In this document: piece by piece, positions 28,719 through 35,836 of the stretch
How the letters are laid out: each line of letters begins with the position of its first letter
Numbering within the stretch: position 1 is the first letter of the stretch
Assembly (NCBI GenBank): GCA_020697375.1
Contig: JAJFBJ010000023.1
Location: forward strand, 1-51,546
Source of the DNA: Nitrospira sp.
GTDB lineage: Bacteria; Nitrospirota; Nitrospiria; Nitrospirales; Nitrospiraceae
DNA length: 51,546 nucleotides
Direction of reading: 5' to 3'
Made by a program: the position numbers and the translations under genes
The notes under the pieces: model-generated
What the model saw: only the letters and a program-made list of their open reading frames with translations
Databases searched by the model: none
Told to the model about the DNA's origin: nothing

Positions 28719-28982
28719 CTACCGTACCGGGTCGACCCCGCCTGGATGGAAAGGGTGACATTTCAGCAGACGACGCATCGCCATTACCAGACCACTGAGC
28801 ACGCCATACCGTTCAATGGCATTCTGCGCGTATACGGAACATGTAGGATGAAACCGGCATGCAGGCCCAAGCAACGGGGAAAAGCAGGCGCGGTAAACCA
28901 TCAGTAACACGATGCAGAACCATCTTACGGCGAGGGTTCCCCAAAACGGACCAGCCGTTGTCTTTCTAATGTGCTTCGCCAT
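28719..28982 (-). CDS. yidD: Membrane protein insertion efficiency factor YidD
   Basis: An 87-residue protein of the YidD/DUF37 family that assists YidC-dependent insertion and lies at the inner face of the membrane. The hallmark is intact: [20 protein letters not shown], then [10 protein letters not shown] and the [12 protein letters not shown] tail. Its start overlaps the end of rnpA by 58 bases, so translation is probably coupled. Confidence 0.95.
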   Translation of the reverse strand: MAKHIRKTTAGPFWGTLAVRWFCIVLLMVYRACFSPLLGPACRFHPTCSVYAQNAIERYGVLSGLVMAMRRLLKCHPFHPGGVDPVR

Positions 28983-29287
28983 ACGCTTCGTAACTCTGCA
29001 AAAGGCAGGGCCAGACAGTCTCGTTTCGGAAATACGAGAAACTTATACCCGGGAACCAATGCCGTGCGAACCGATCGACCCAACTCGCGAAACAAGCGCT
29101 TGGCGCGGTTGCGATGAACCGCTGTGCCGAACCGTCGTCCAATCACAATTCCCAACATCGCTTGGGAAGTGCCAGGACAGATCTGCAGATTGAACAATCC
29201 TGTTGAAACCCGCCGACCGCTTTTTTTGATTCGCTGAATGTCCCGGCTACGTTTCAAAAAGAACGGCGCTGGTCCTTCAGTTGCCAT
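28925..29287 (-). CDS. rnpA: Ribonuclease P protein component
   Basis: Protein cofactor of RNase P, which removes 5' leaders of pre-tRNAs. The start at 29287 ([20 protein letters not shown]) gives 120 residues, close to the family length; a longer frame from 29419 has a non-homologous N-terminus. The RNR motif is in [20 protein letters not shown], and the FNLQICPG strand matches the central cleft. It is flanked by rpmH and yidD in the standard order. Confidence 0.93.
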   Translation of the reverse strand: MATEGPAPFFLKRSRDIQRIKKSGRRVSTGLFNLQICPGTSQAMLGIVIGRRFGTAVHRNRAKRLFRELGRSVRTALVPGYKFLVFPKRDCLALPFAELRSVWRSTLERQRLVRFGEPSP

Positions 29288-29479
29288 GAACAAATCGCCT
29301 GCGGTCCACTCATCCCCTGCTCGTCGCCGTGCAAAATGGCAACGGTACCCGCTGCGTTTCCCTATTTTCTCATACCATTCTTTTCTGATAGCCGAGTCAG
29401 GGCGACAGGGTTGCCACACTCCAGGTACTCCAACCTGGACCTAAGTGTGTGCCTACATGGGGACTGAGGCTGAAAGCAA

Positions 29480-29617
29480 TCAGACGGTGAGACGAGCCCG
29501 ACCCTTGGCCCTGCGACGGGCTAAAACCTTTCGCCCATTCTTGGTACTCATGCGTTTACGAAAGCCATGCTCCCGTTTGCGCTTGAGATTCGATGGTTGT
29601 TTAAACGTAAACGACAT
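29480..29617 (-). CDS. rpmH: 50S ribosomal protein L34
   Basis: A 45-residue, strongly basic ribosomal protein. It reads [20 protein letters not shown] and then [20 protein letters not shown], the canonical L34 sequence pattern. The ribosome site is strong (TAGGAGGAG, 6 bases before the ATG). It is preceded by a consensus promoter and followed by rnpA with a gap of roughly 190 bases. Its very basic, Lys/Arg-rich make-up is normal for L34. Confidence 0.97.
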   Translation of the reverse strand: MSFTFKQPSNLKRKREHGFRKRMSTKNGRKVLARRRAKGRARLTV

Positions 29618-30049
29618 CGCGTACTCCTCCTAAGACCAATTTCAATGAAGAGGTCGCATTATAAGGATGGGATAGGAAGGTGTCAATAAACCTAAACTGC
29701 ATTTCACCGCACAGCCACCACCCATGGACGGAGGGCTCGATCATGAATTGACATCGACCTTACGCTCCGACGAGAGAACTGAGTTCCATATGTCGATTCT
29801 TGAGGCACTCTTGCCTACGCCAGACAAACTCGCCACAGGATGACAACTCCGTCATTTAAACTTTTGGAATATAACAGATTGTTCTCGCAAGATATTATGG
29901 CGTCAGGCACGAATCGCATCGCTGGCACTCCCATTGCGTTAATCAAGACCTCTACGAGCAAGGTGGCTGCCCGGTGGAGCTAAGTATTGGCGGAATAAAA
30001 GTCGAGAAGAACTCGCTGTAATCACATCCTGCAAGATAGAATACGGCAA
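29618..30049. other. Divergent intergenic region upstream of rpmH
   Basis: About 430 bases, more AT-rich than the flanks. It holds the rpmH promoter and must hold the promoter of the L,D-transpeptidase-like gene. Because rpmH is often next to dnaA-oriC, it was checked for DnaA boxes (TTATNCACA on both strands) and none was recognised. A weak ATGAC/GTCAT hairpin is the only other structure seen. No coding region is evident. Confidence 0.4.
29658..29686 (-). promoter_or_regulatory. Consensus sigma70 promoter of the rpmH operon
   Basis: On the minus strand TTGACA (29681-29686) and TATAAT (29658-29663) are separated by exactly 17 bases: both hexamers and spacing are perfect. Transcription would begin near 29650, about 33 bases before the rpmH ATG. 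This strength fits a ribosomal protein promoter driving rpmH-rnpA-yidD-yidC and possibly genes beyond. Confidence 0.85.
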
Positions 30050-31201
30050 ATGAAGATACACATGGATCGAATGTCTCACATCGCGACAAGGATGGCTCTG
30101 ATTGCGATCCTTTCCATGAGCGCGGCGGGGTGCGTTGAAACGGTTCCTGAGGAACTGGTGGAAGCCGTCGAAAGCATCGACCGCGATCTGGTGACCTTGC
30201 GGGCGTCCGATGTCACTCCCGAAACCTACTCCAAATTCGTTCGTGACTGGATCGAGCTGAAGGCCCGCATTCAGTATGAAGAGAATATCGTACGTTGGCC
30301 CTGGGAGGAAAATGGCCTGGAGACCGACCTCGAAAAACTCCAAGTAGAAGGCACCCAACTTGTCGCCGAGGTTAATGCGCGTTTGCAGGCACAACGTGCT
30401 GCAGCGGAAACGAAACTGGCTCGGATCGAACAGCGCTTGCGCTTGATGAACAGCCGCGTGGGGGAGATTGGAAGCCGTGTGGTGCCCGGCGAACATCCCG
30501 TCGAGGCGGAATTGCTCGTGAAGCAAGCGCGCCTATTGATCGAACAGGGGCATTTTGAGCAGGCAGTTCAGGCCTCGGATCGGGCAGGGAAGATCCTTCT
30601 TGCCCAGACTACACTGCTTACCAATGAATTGGGCCGTTATGCGGATGATGATCTTATCGCAGCCTGGCGAGTATCTGCACAGCGTACCATTGAATGGTCA
30701 CAAGTTCATCGAGCGAAGGCCATTGTGATCAGCAAAGCCGATCGCACCCTGTCTCTGTACAGGAATGGTCGGAAACTTTTTACCTATCCGATCCAATTGG
30801 GGTCGCGTGGAATTCGCGCCAAACATCACTACGGAGACGGCGCGACTCCTGAAGGCGAGTACCGCATCCAGCGCAAACGAGGGCCGGGACAAACTCCCTA
30901 CTTCCGAGCCCTTATTCTGGATTATCCCAATGCCGAGGACCGGCGCCGATTCGAGCAGGCGCAGGAGGCGGGGCTGATTCCCAGAAGGCAACCCATGCCA
31001 GGCCTGATCCAGATCCACGGCATCGCGCAAGGCATTACGGATCAACCATTCGGAAGCATCCTTCTAGACAATCCTCAGGTTGCCTGGTTATTCGATCAAG
31101 TAGCGGTTGGCACACCGGTCACGATTGTCGGCGCGTTGGAATCGCACAATTCGATTTCCCTGGTATTGGCTGACTTGGGCGACCAAGAAGAAGAAACCTG
31201 A
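30050..31201 (+). CDS. YkuD-fold lipoprotein with Ser at the catalytic Cys position
   Basis: 383 residues. The lipobox LSMSAAGC puts lipidated Cys28 at the mature N-terminus. A helical, partly coiled-coil region (about 35-215) precedes a C-terminal L,D-transpeptidase (YkuD) domain (about 222-362): KAIVISKADRTLSLYRNGRK, TPEGEYRIQRKRG, LIQIHGIAQG and VAVGTPVTIVG. Active L,D-transpeptidases have a (S/H)GC(I/V)R-like motif; here the aligned site reads QPFGSILLDN, with Ser336 (AGC, 31055-31057) in place of Cys. His323 is retained. The protein may be a peptidoglycan-binding pseudoenzyme or use Ser. The fold is confident; activity is doubtful. Confidence 0.85.
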   Translation: MKIHMDRMSHIATRMALIAILSMSAAGCVETVPEELVEAVESIDRDLVTLRASDVTPETYSKFVRDWIELKARIQYEENIVRWPWEENGLETDLEKLQVEGTQLVAEVNARLQAQRAAAETKLARIEQRLRLMNSRVGEIGSRVVPGEHPVEAELLVKQARLLIEQGHFEQAVQASDRAGKILLAQTTLLTNELGRYADDDLIAAWRVSAQRTIEWSQVHRAKAIVISKADRTLSLYRNGRKLFTYPIQLGSRGIRAKHHYGDGATPEGEYRIQRKRGPGQTPYFRALILDYPNAEDRRRFEQAQEAGLIPRRQPMPGLIQIHGIAQGITDQPFGSILLDNPQVAWLFDQVAVGTPVTIVGALESHNSISLVLADLGDQEEET

Positions 31202-31383
31202 AGCCCTGATCCCTTCCCTCCCCTATTCGTCACTATATCTCTCTACGTATCCCCCCCATCCAGTCGATTTGTGATGAACCGCCTGAACTTGCACTTCTCC
31301 ACGTTTGCCTTTTTGAGTTTCTGAACCTAAGATACCAACGAGATGTTTCGATTCGTTCCTTAAACAACGGAAGAGAGCGCGCC

Positions 31384-33087
31384 ATGCCGACCCACCCAAT
31401 TGCAGCTCACATTCTGAACGGTGAGGCCGTCAGCCGAACGCTCGACAACCTGACGAACAACCGAGCCATCGAGCGCATTTGGGCAAGGGACCATACCCTC
31501 TGGAAACCTAATCCGGCTGAAATCGAAAACCGGCTGGGCTGGTTGAACGTCCTCGATCACATGCAGGACGGACTGGCCGATTTACGCGCCTTTGCGCGAT
31601 CCACCCGCGAAGCTCGCACGGCGGACGTCGTACTCCTTGGAATGGGCGGAAGCAGCTTAGGGCCGGAAGTCCTTCGCTGTACCTTTGGATCGGCGAAAGG
31701 CTCTCCACGGCTGTGGATTCTGGATTCCACCGTACCGGGGTGGGTGCGTCATGTCACGAATGCGATTCACCCCGCGCGGACGCTGTTTCTTGTTGCGAGC
31801 AAATCCGGCGGGACCATCGAAGTCATGTCCCTCTTCGGTCACTTCCGGGAACTTGTCCGACGTGCCAAAGGAAACCGAGGTGGACGGCAATTCGTTGCCA
31901 TCACCGATCCGGGGACGGGTCTCGAACAACTCGCGCGTGAACAAGGCTTTTCGCGCACGTTCATCAATCCTCCGGATATCGGTGGCCGGTATTCCGTCCT
32001 GTCATACTTCGGGCTGGTTCCCGCATCCTTGCTGGGGATAGATGTAGAAAAACTACTCGCCCGAGCCCGCGCCATGCGCGAAAGCTGTCGTGAAACGTCA
32101 TCGGTAAGAGAGAACCCTGGGGCCGCGCTCGGAGGCATGATGGGTGCCATGGCCCGAACAGGACGTGACAAGATCACCCTCATCACCTCACCGGCACTCA
32201 ACTCATTTGGACTTTGGGTGGAGCAATTGCTGGCCGAAAGCACCGGCAAGGAAGGAACCGGTATCATTCCGGTTGCCGGAGAACCGACCGCAATCCCCAA
32301 AGCCTACGGAGCCGATCGAGTCTTCGTCTATATGAGACTGAAGGGCGACCGCAATATTTCACTGGATCGAGCCGTGATGGCCTTGCAACGATCCGGACAT
32401 CCCATACTTCGACTCGAACTGAAGGATCGCTATGATTTGGGAGGCGAGTTTTTTCGTTGGGAGTTCGCAGTGGCTATTGCGGGACACGTCCTCGGCATCA
32501 ACCCATTCGATCAACCCAACGTACAGGAAAGCAAAGACAATACGGCTCGCGTTTTAAAAGAAGTGGAAACGAAGGGAACCCTACCCTTATTGCCCGCTTC
32601 ATCATCCAAGCAATCGTTCCTGGAATTGCTCGATCACGCGGCACCGAATCGATATCTCGCTATGCTGGTATACAGCACGCCTTCCCCGCAGGTGGAAGCG
32701 GCTCTACGAACATTGCGCAAGGCCGCCATGATGCGGCATCACCTGGCCACCACGGCGGGATATGGCCCACGCTACCTGCATTCGACTGGACAACTGCATA
32801 AGGGTGGTCCGAACAGCGGTCTGTTCCTCGAATTGGTCGATACGATGCGACCGGATCTCCCCGTCCCCGAGAAACCTTACACGTTCGGTACGCTGGCACA
32901 GGCACAGGCCATCGGCGATCTTCAATCGCTGCATACGCACCAGCGTCAGGCCGTACATATTGCACTTGGGCGAAATCCCGCAGGGACTATTCGAAGCCTC
33001 ATCACATTGCTCGCGCCGAACAAGTCCATCCGCCGCAAGACTGCCGTGAAGAACTCTCCCACTCCTAACCGTCGTTCACCGCGTTGA
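31384..33087 (+). CDS. pgi: Glucose-6-phosphate isomerase
   Basis: Interconverts glucose-6-P and fructose-6-P. 567 residues with a two-SIS-domain layout: VVLLGMGGSSLGPEVLR near residue 85, the ASKSGGTIEVMS phosphate-binding loop, and GLWVEQLLAESTGKEGTGII around 285. The C-terminal part carries GPRYLHSTGQLHKGGPNSG. This divergent Pgi type is the one often fused to transaldolase in other bacteria; here it is free-standing, with no transaldolase part. The stop is followed one base later by pgl, starting a tightly coupled four-gene operon (pgi-pgl-glk-rpiA). Confidence 0.93.
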   Translation: MPTHPIAAHILNGEAVSRTLDNLTNNRAIERIWARDHTLWKPNPAEIENRLGWLNVLDHMQDGLADLRAFARSTREARTADVVLLGMGGSSLGPEVLRCTFGSAKGSPRLWILDSTVPGWVRHVTNAIHPARTLFLVASKSGGTIEVMSLFGHFRELVRRAKGNRGGRQFVAITDPGTGLEQLAREQGFSRTFINPPDIGGRYSVLSYFGLVPASLLGIDVEKLLARARAMRESCRETSSVRENPGAALGGMMGAMARTGRDKITLITSPALNSFGLWVEQLLAESTGKEGTGIIPVAGEPTAIPKAYGADRVFVYMRLKGDRNISLDRAVMALQRSGHPILRLELKDRYDLGGEFFRWEFAVAIAGHVLGINPFDQPNVQESKDNTARVLKEVETKGTLPLLPASSSKQSFLELLDHAAPNRYLAMLVYSTPSPQVEAALRTLRKAAMMRHHLATTAGYGPRYLHSTGQLHKGGPNSGLFLELVDTMRPDLPVPEKPYTFGTLAQAQAIGDLQSLHTHQRQAVHIALGRNPAGTIRSLITLLAPNKSIRRKTAVKNSPTPNRRSPR

Positions 33088-33088
33088 C

Positions 33089-33871
33089 ATGCTACGCGCC
33101 CCGGAACTCCACATCTTTGCAGATGCGCAGGAACTGGCGCTTCAAGCCGCCGACTTCTTTTTGTTGACGGGTGCCCTGGCGATTGCCGAGCGCGGTCGTT
33201 TTCTCGTGGTCCTGTCCGGAGGCTCTACCCCGAAAACCCTCTATTCAATCCTGACCAGTCCGGAATACTCCCCGCGCATCGATTGGGCTAAGGTGCATTT
33301 TCTCTTCGGTGATGAACGGGCCGTATCTCCTTCACATACGGACAGCAACTTCGCCATGGCCAACGAGCATTTGTTCATTCCCTTACGCATACCATCCACG
33401 CAAATTCATCGCATGCGAGGCGAAGACGAGCCGGAGGCCGCAGCCTTGCAATATGAGAACACTCTCAGACGCCTGACTGCCGGCTCTTCGGGACAATGGC
33501 CTGTGCTGGATCTGGTGTTGCTCGGCATGGGTGACGATGGCCACATCGCTTCGTTGTTTCCAGGATCTCCTTCAGTGGATGAACGCACGCGTTGGGTCGT
33601 ACCGAGTCTCGCCCCGCAAGGGATTCGATCACGCCTGACCCTCACCCTAGGTGTGATCAATCACGCGGGTGTGATACTGTTCCTCGTGACTGGCCCGAAC
33701 AAGGCCAAGGTCATACGACATGTGGTTCAGCCGCAATTAACGGACGCCGGTCTGTACCCTGCCGCCTTAGTGCAGCCTGAAACGGGACGATTGATCTGGT
33801 ATCTCGACCAAGGCGCCGCGTCCGAACTGAACTTGTCACGGCACGATCGTCATCGCGAGAGGAATACATGA
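33089..33871 (+). CDS. pgl: 6-phosphogluconolactonase
   Basis: Hydrolyses 6-phosphogluconolactone to 6-phosphogluconate in the oxidative pentose phosphate pathway. 260 residues, NagB/RpiA-like fold of the DevB class. Signatures are FLVVLSGGSTPKTLYSIL, VHFLFGDERAVSPSHTDSNF and LDLVLLGMGDDGHIASLFPG. The stop overlaps the glk start by 4 bases (ATGA). Glucose-6-phosphate dehydrogenase and 6-phosphogluconate dehydrogenase are not in the window. Confidence 0.94.
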   Translation: MLRAPELHIFADAQELALQAADFFLLTGALAIAERGRFLVVLSGGSTPKTLYSILTSPEYSPRIDWAKVHFLFGDERAVSPSHTDSNFAMANEHLFIPLRIPSTQIHRMRGEDEPEAAALQYENTLRRLTAGSSGQWPVLDLVLLGMGDDGHIASLFPGSPSVDERTRWVVPSLAPQGIRSRLTLTLGVINHAGVILFLVTGPNKAKVIRHVVQPQLTDAGLYPAALVQPETGRLIWYLDQGAASELNLSRHDRHRERNT

Positions 33872-34956
33872 TTCTGGCAGGCGATATCGGAGGAACCAAA
33901 ACTCATCTCGCGCTCTACGAATGGACGACGGCTGAACGTGTCGAGCCGGTCCATTCTGACAGTTTTCACAGCGCGGACTACAAAGCCCTCGAAGAAATTG
34001 TGGAAGAATTCCTCAGCACCTCGCCGCCCAAGATTCCCATGGAAGAGGAACCGGCGGAGGAGACAGAGGATGAGACCGAAGACGAGGCCATGGAAAAAGT
34101 GGAACTGCCTCCAGAACCTATCAAATTGACAGCCGCCTGCTTCGGCGTAGCCGGACCCGTCATCGATAACCGCTGCCGCACGACCAATCTACCCTGGATC
34201 ATCGACGGAGAAGCCCTCGCACAACGATTCAACATCTCCCAGGTACAGCTGCTGAACGATCTCGAAGCCACCGCCCACGGACTCCTCCTCCTGCGTCCCG
34301 ATGAAGTCGTGGTCCTGAATGCCGGCGCTCCACCAAAAAAGAAACAGGCATTGGCCTTAATCGCGGCGGGAACCGGTCTCGGGGAATGCATGCTCTATTG
34401 GGATGGGACCCGTTATCGTCCCATGCCGTCCGAGGGTGGGCATACGGACTTCGCACCGAACAGTGACAGCGAAATCGAACTGCTCCGACACTTGCGAGGC
34501 AGCTATCTCCACGTCAGTTACGAGCGCATTGTCTCTGGCCCCGGCCTGCATGCCGTGTACGAATACTTGCGCGACACCAAGAAAAATGAACCGACGTGGC
34601 TTGCTGAGAAGATCAAGGTAGGCGATCCGGCTGCCGAGATCGCCCAGGCCGGGCTCAATGGACAGACGGAAATTGCCAAGCAGGCCCTGGATTTATTTGC
34701 ATCGATTTACGGAGCCGAAGCCGGCAACCTAGCCTTAAAGGCGCTCGCGTTGGACGGCGTCTATGTGGGCGGCGGCATTGCGCCAAAACTTCTAACAAAA
34801 TTGCAGGACGGCTCTTTCATGCGCGGCTTTACCAACAAGGGCCGCTACAAGCGTCTGATGGGACAGATTCCCGTGAAGATCGTGATGAACGATAAGACCG
34901 CCCTGCTCGGTGCGGCCTCGATGGCAGCACAACTCTCATTGTCCATGCCGTCATGA
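33868..34956 (+). CDS. glk: Glucokinase with acidic insert
   Basis: Phosphorylates glucose with ATP. 362 residues of the Glk (non-ROK) family: N-terminal phosphate loop LAGDIGGTKTHLALYEW, CFGVAGPV, NLPWIIDGEAL, LLNDLEATAHGL, the AAGTGLGECMLYW adenosine loop, EGGHTDFAP and VYVGGGIAPKLL. Between LEEIVEEFLS and TAACFGVAGPV lies an extra segment of about 25-30 residues (about 55-85) that is extremely rich in Glu and Asp and appears disordered. It is placed at the edge of the small domain, away from the active-site motifs. Start and stop overlap pgl and rpiA by 4 bases each. Confidence 0.93.
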   Translation: MILAGDIGGTKTHLALYEWTTAERVEPVHSDSFHSADYKALEEIVEEFLSTSPPKIPMEEEPAEETEDETEDEAMEKVELPPEPIKLTAACFGVAGPVIDNRCRTTNLPWIIDGEALAQRFNISQVQLLNDLEATAHGLLLLRPDEVVVLNAGAPPKKKQALALIAAGTGLGECMLYWDGTRYRPMPSEGGHTDFAPNSDSEIELLRHLRGSYLHVSYERIVSGPGLHAVYEYLRDTKKNEPTWLAEKIKVGDPAAEIAQAGLNGQTEIAKQALDLFASIYGAEAGNLALKALALDGVYVGGGIAPKLLTKLQDGSFMRGFTNKGRYKRLMGQIPVKIVMNDKTALLGAASMAAQLSLSMPS

Positions 34957-35654
34957 CACCGGCGTCCGATCTCGACTCTCAGAAACGCCAGGCTGCCTCC
35001 AAAGCTGCCGAATATGTCCGCGACGGCATGGTCGTCGGGCTTGGAACGGGTACGACGGCAAAACACTTGATCGCCGCGATTGGCGAACGCATTCGCGAGG
35101 GGTTACAGGTCCGTGCCGTGCCGACGTCACACGACACAGCCGAGCTTGCGAGGCAGTCCGGCATTCCACTCATCCAGTCCGATCATGCATGGGTGATTGA
35201 TCTTGCTATCGACGGAGCGGACCAAGTCGATCCACAGTTCAATTTGGTGAAAGGTGGCGGCGGCGCGTTGCTCAAGGAAAAAATCGTCGCAGCCGCAGCC
35301 AAGCGATTTATTGTCATGGTCGATCACACGAAGCTGGTTCCGGCGCTGGGCGGCAGTTTTCCATTGCCGATTGAGGTGGTTCCATTCGGATGGGGCAGCA
35401 GCGCACGCCACATCGAACGCGTATCAGGAGGAAAGGCCGTTTTGCGCGAGCGGAACGGCAGGGTCTTTCAGACCGAAGCGGGTCATGTGATCGTCGACCT
35501 GCACATGCCAAAGATCGACGACCCGTCCTTGCTTGAGAGGGAACTCAACCTGATTCCAGGGATTGTCGAAACCGGCTTGTTTATAGGTCGGACCAGTATC
35601 CTCATCGTCGGCCATGCGCTGGGCGTCAACGTTACCCAAGCCATGGAACGATGA
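34953..35654 (+). CDS. rpiA: Ribose-5-phosphate isomerase A
   Basis: Interconverts ribose-5-P and ribulose-5-P. 233 residues with the RpiA signatures: MVVGLGTGTTAKHLIAAIGE, LAIDGADQVDPQFNLVKGGG containing the catalytic region, ALLKEKIVAAAAKRFIVMVD, and the ending ETGLFIGRTSILIVG. It is the last of four genes in the sugar-phosphate operon. Together these enzymes feed glucose into both glycolysis and the pentose phosphate pathway. Confidence 0.96.
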   Translation: MTPASDLDSQKRQAASKAAEYVRDGMVVGLGTGTTAKHLIAAIGERIREGLQVRAVPTSHDTAELARQSGIPLIQSDHAWVIDLAIDGADQVDPQFNLVKGGGGALLKEKIVAAAAKRFIVMVDHTKLVPALGGSFPLPIEVVPFGWGSSARHIERVSGGKAVLRERNGRVFQTEAGHVIVDLHMPKIDDPSLLERELNLIPGIVETGLFIGRTSILIVGHALGVNVTQAMER

Positions 35655-35697
35655 GGGGCAGGCGAGCCGACGTTCCGCTGACGCGTAGGCAAGCCGT

Positions 35698-35811
35698 ATG
35701 TCTCGCTGCCCGCTCCATCATCACCATGATGGTATGGTGGAGCATCTGGGCGATAACGAAATCCATCAATTCCGTGCCGGCGGCATGGGGCCGCACGAAA
35801 TCACCTCTTAA
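35698..35811 (+). CDS. Possible short His-rich peptide upstream of the aminopeptidase
   Basis: A 37-codon frame from ATG at 35698 to TAA at 35809, beginning MSRCPLHHHHDGMVEHLGDN and containing further scattered His. It fills the gap between rpiA and the preferred start of the M1 aminopeptidase gene. A palindrome (CCATCAT-CACC-ATGATGG, 35715-35732) underlies the His run. There is only a weak ribosome site, so it may be chance. A His-rich leader before a zinc metalloprotease would be interesting if real. Confidence 0.2.
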   Translation: MSRCPLHHHHDGMVEHLGDNEIHQFRAGGMGPHEITS

Positions 35812-35836
35812 CCAAAGAAGACCTCACAAGAACGAT

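Noticed and set aside
29618..30049. oriC upstream of rpmH
   Set aside because: No DnaA box was seen on either strand, there is no 13-mer-like AT repeat, and dnaA is absent.
35651..35836. 62-residue N-terminal extension of the M1 aminopeptidase, starting at the ATGA overlap with rpiA
   Set aside because: The extension is Arg/Trp-rich without homology, whereas family similarity starts just after the ATG at 35837.
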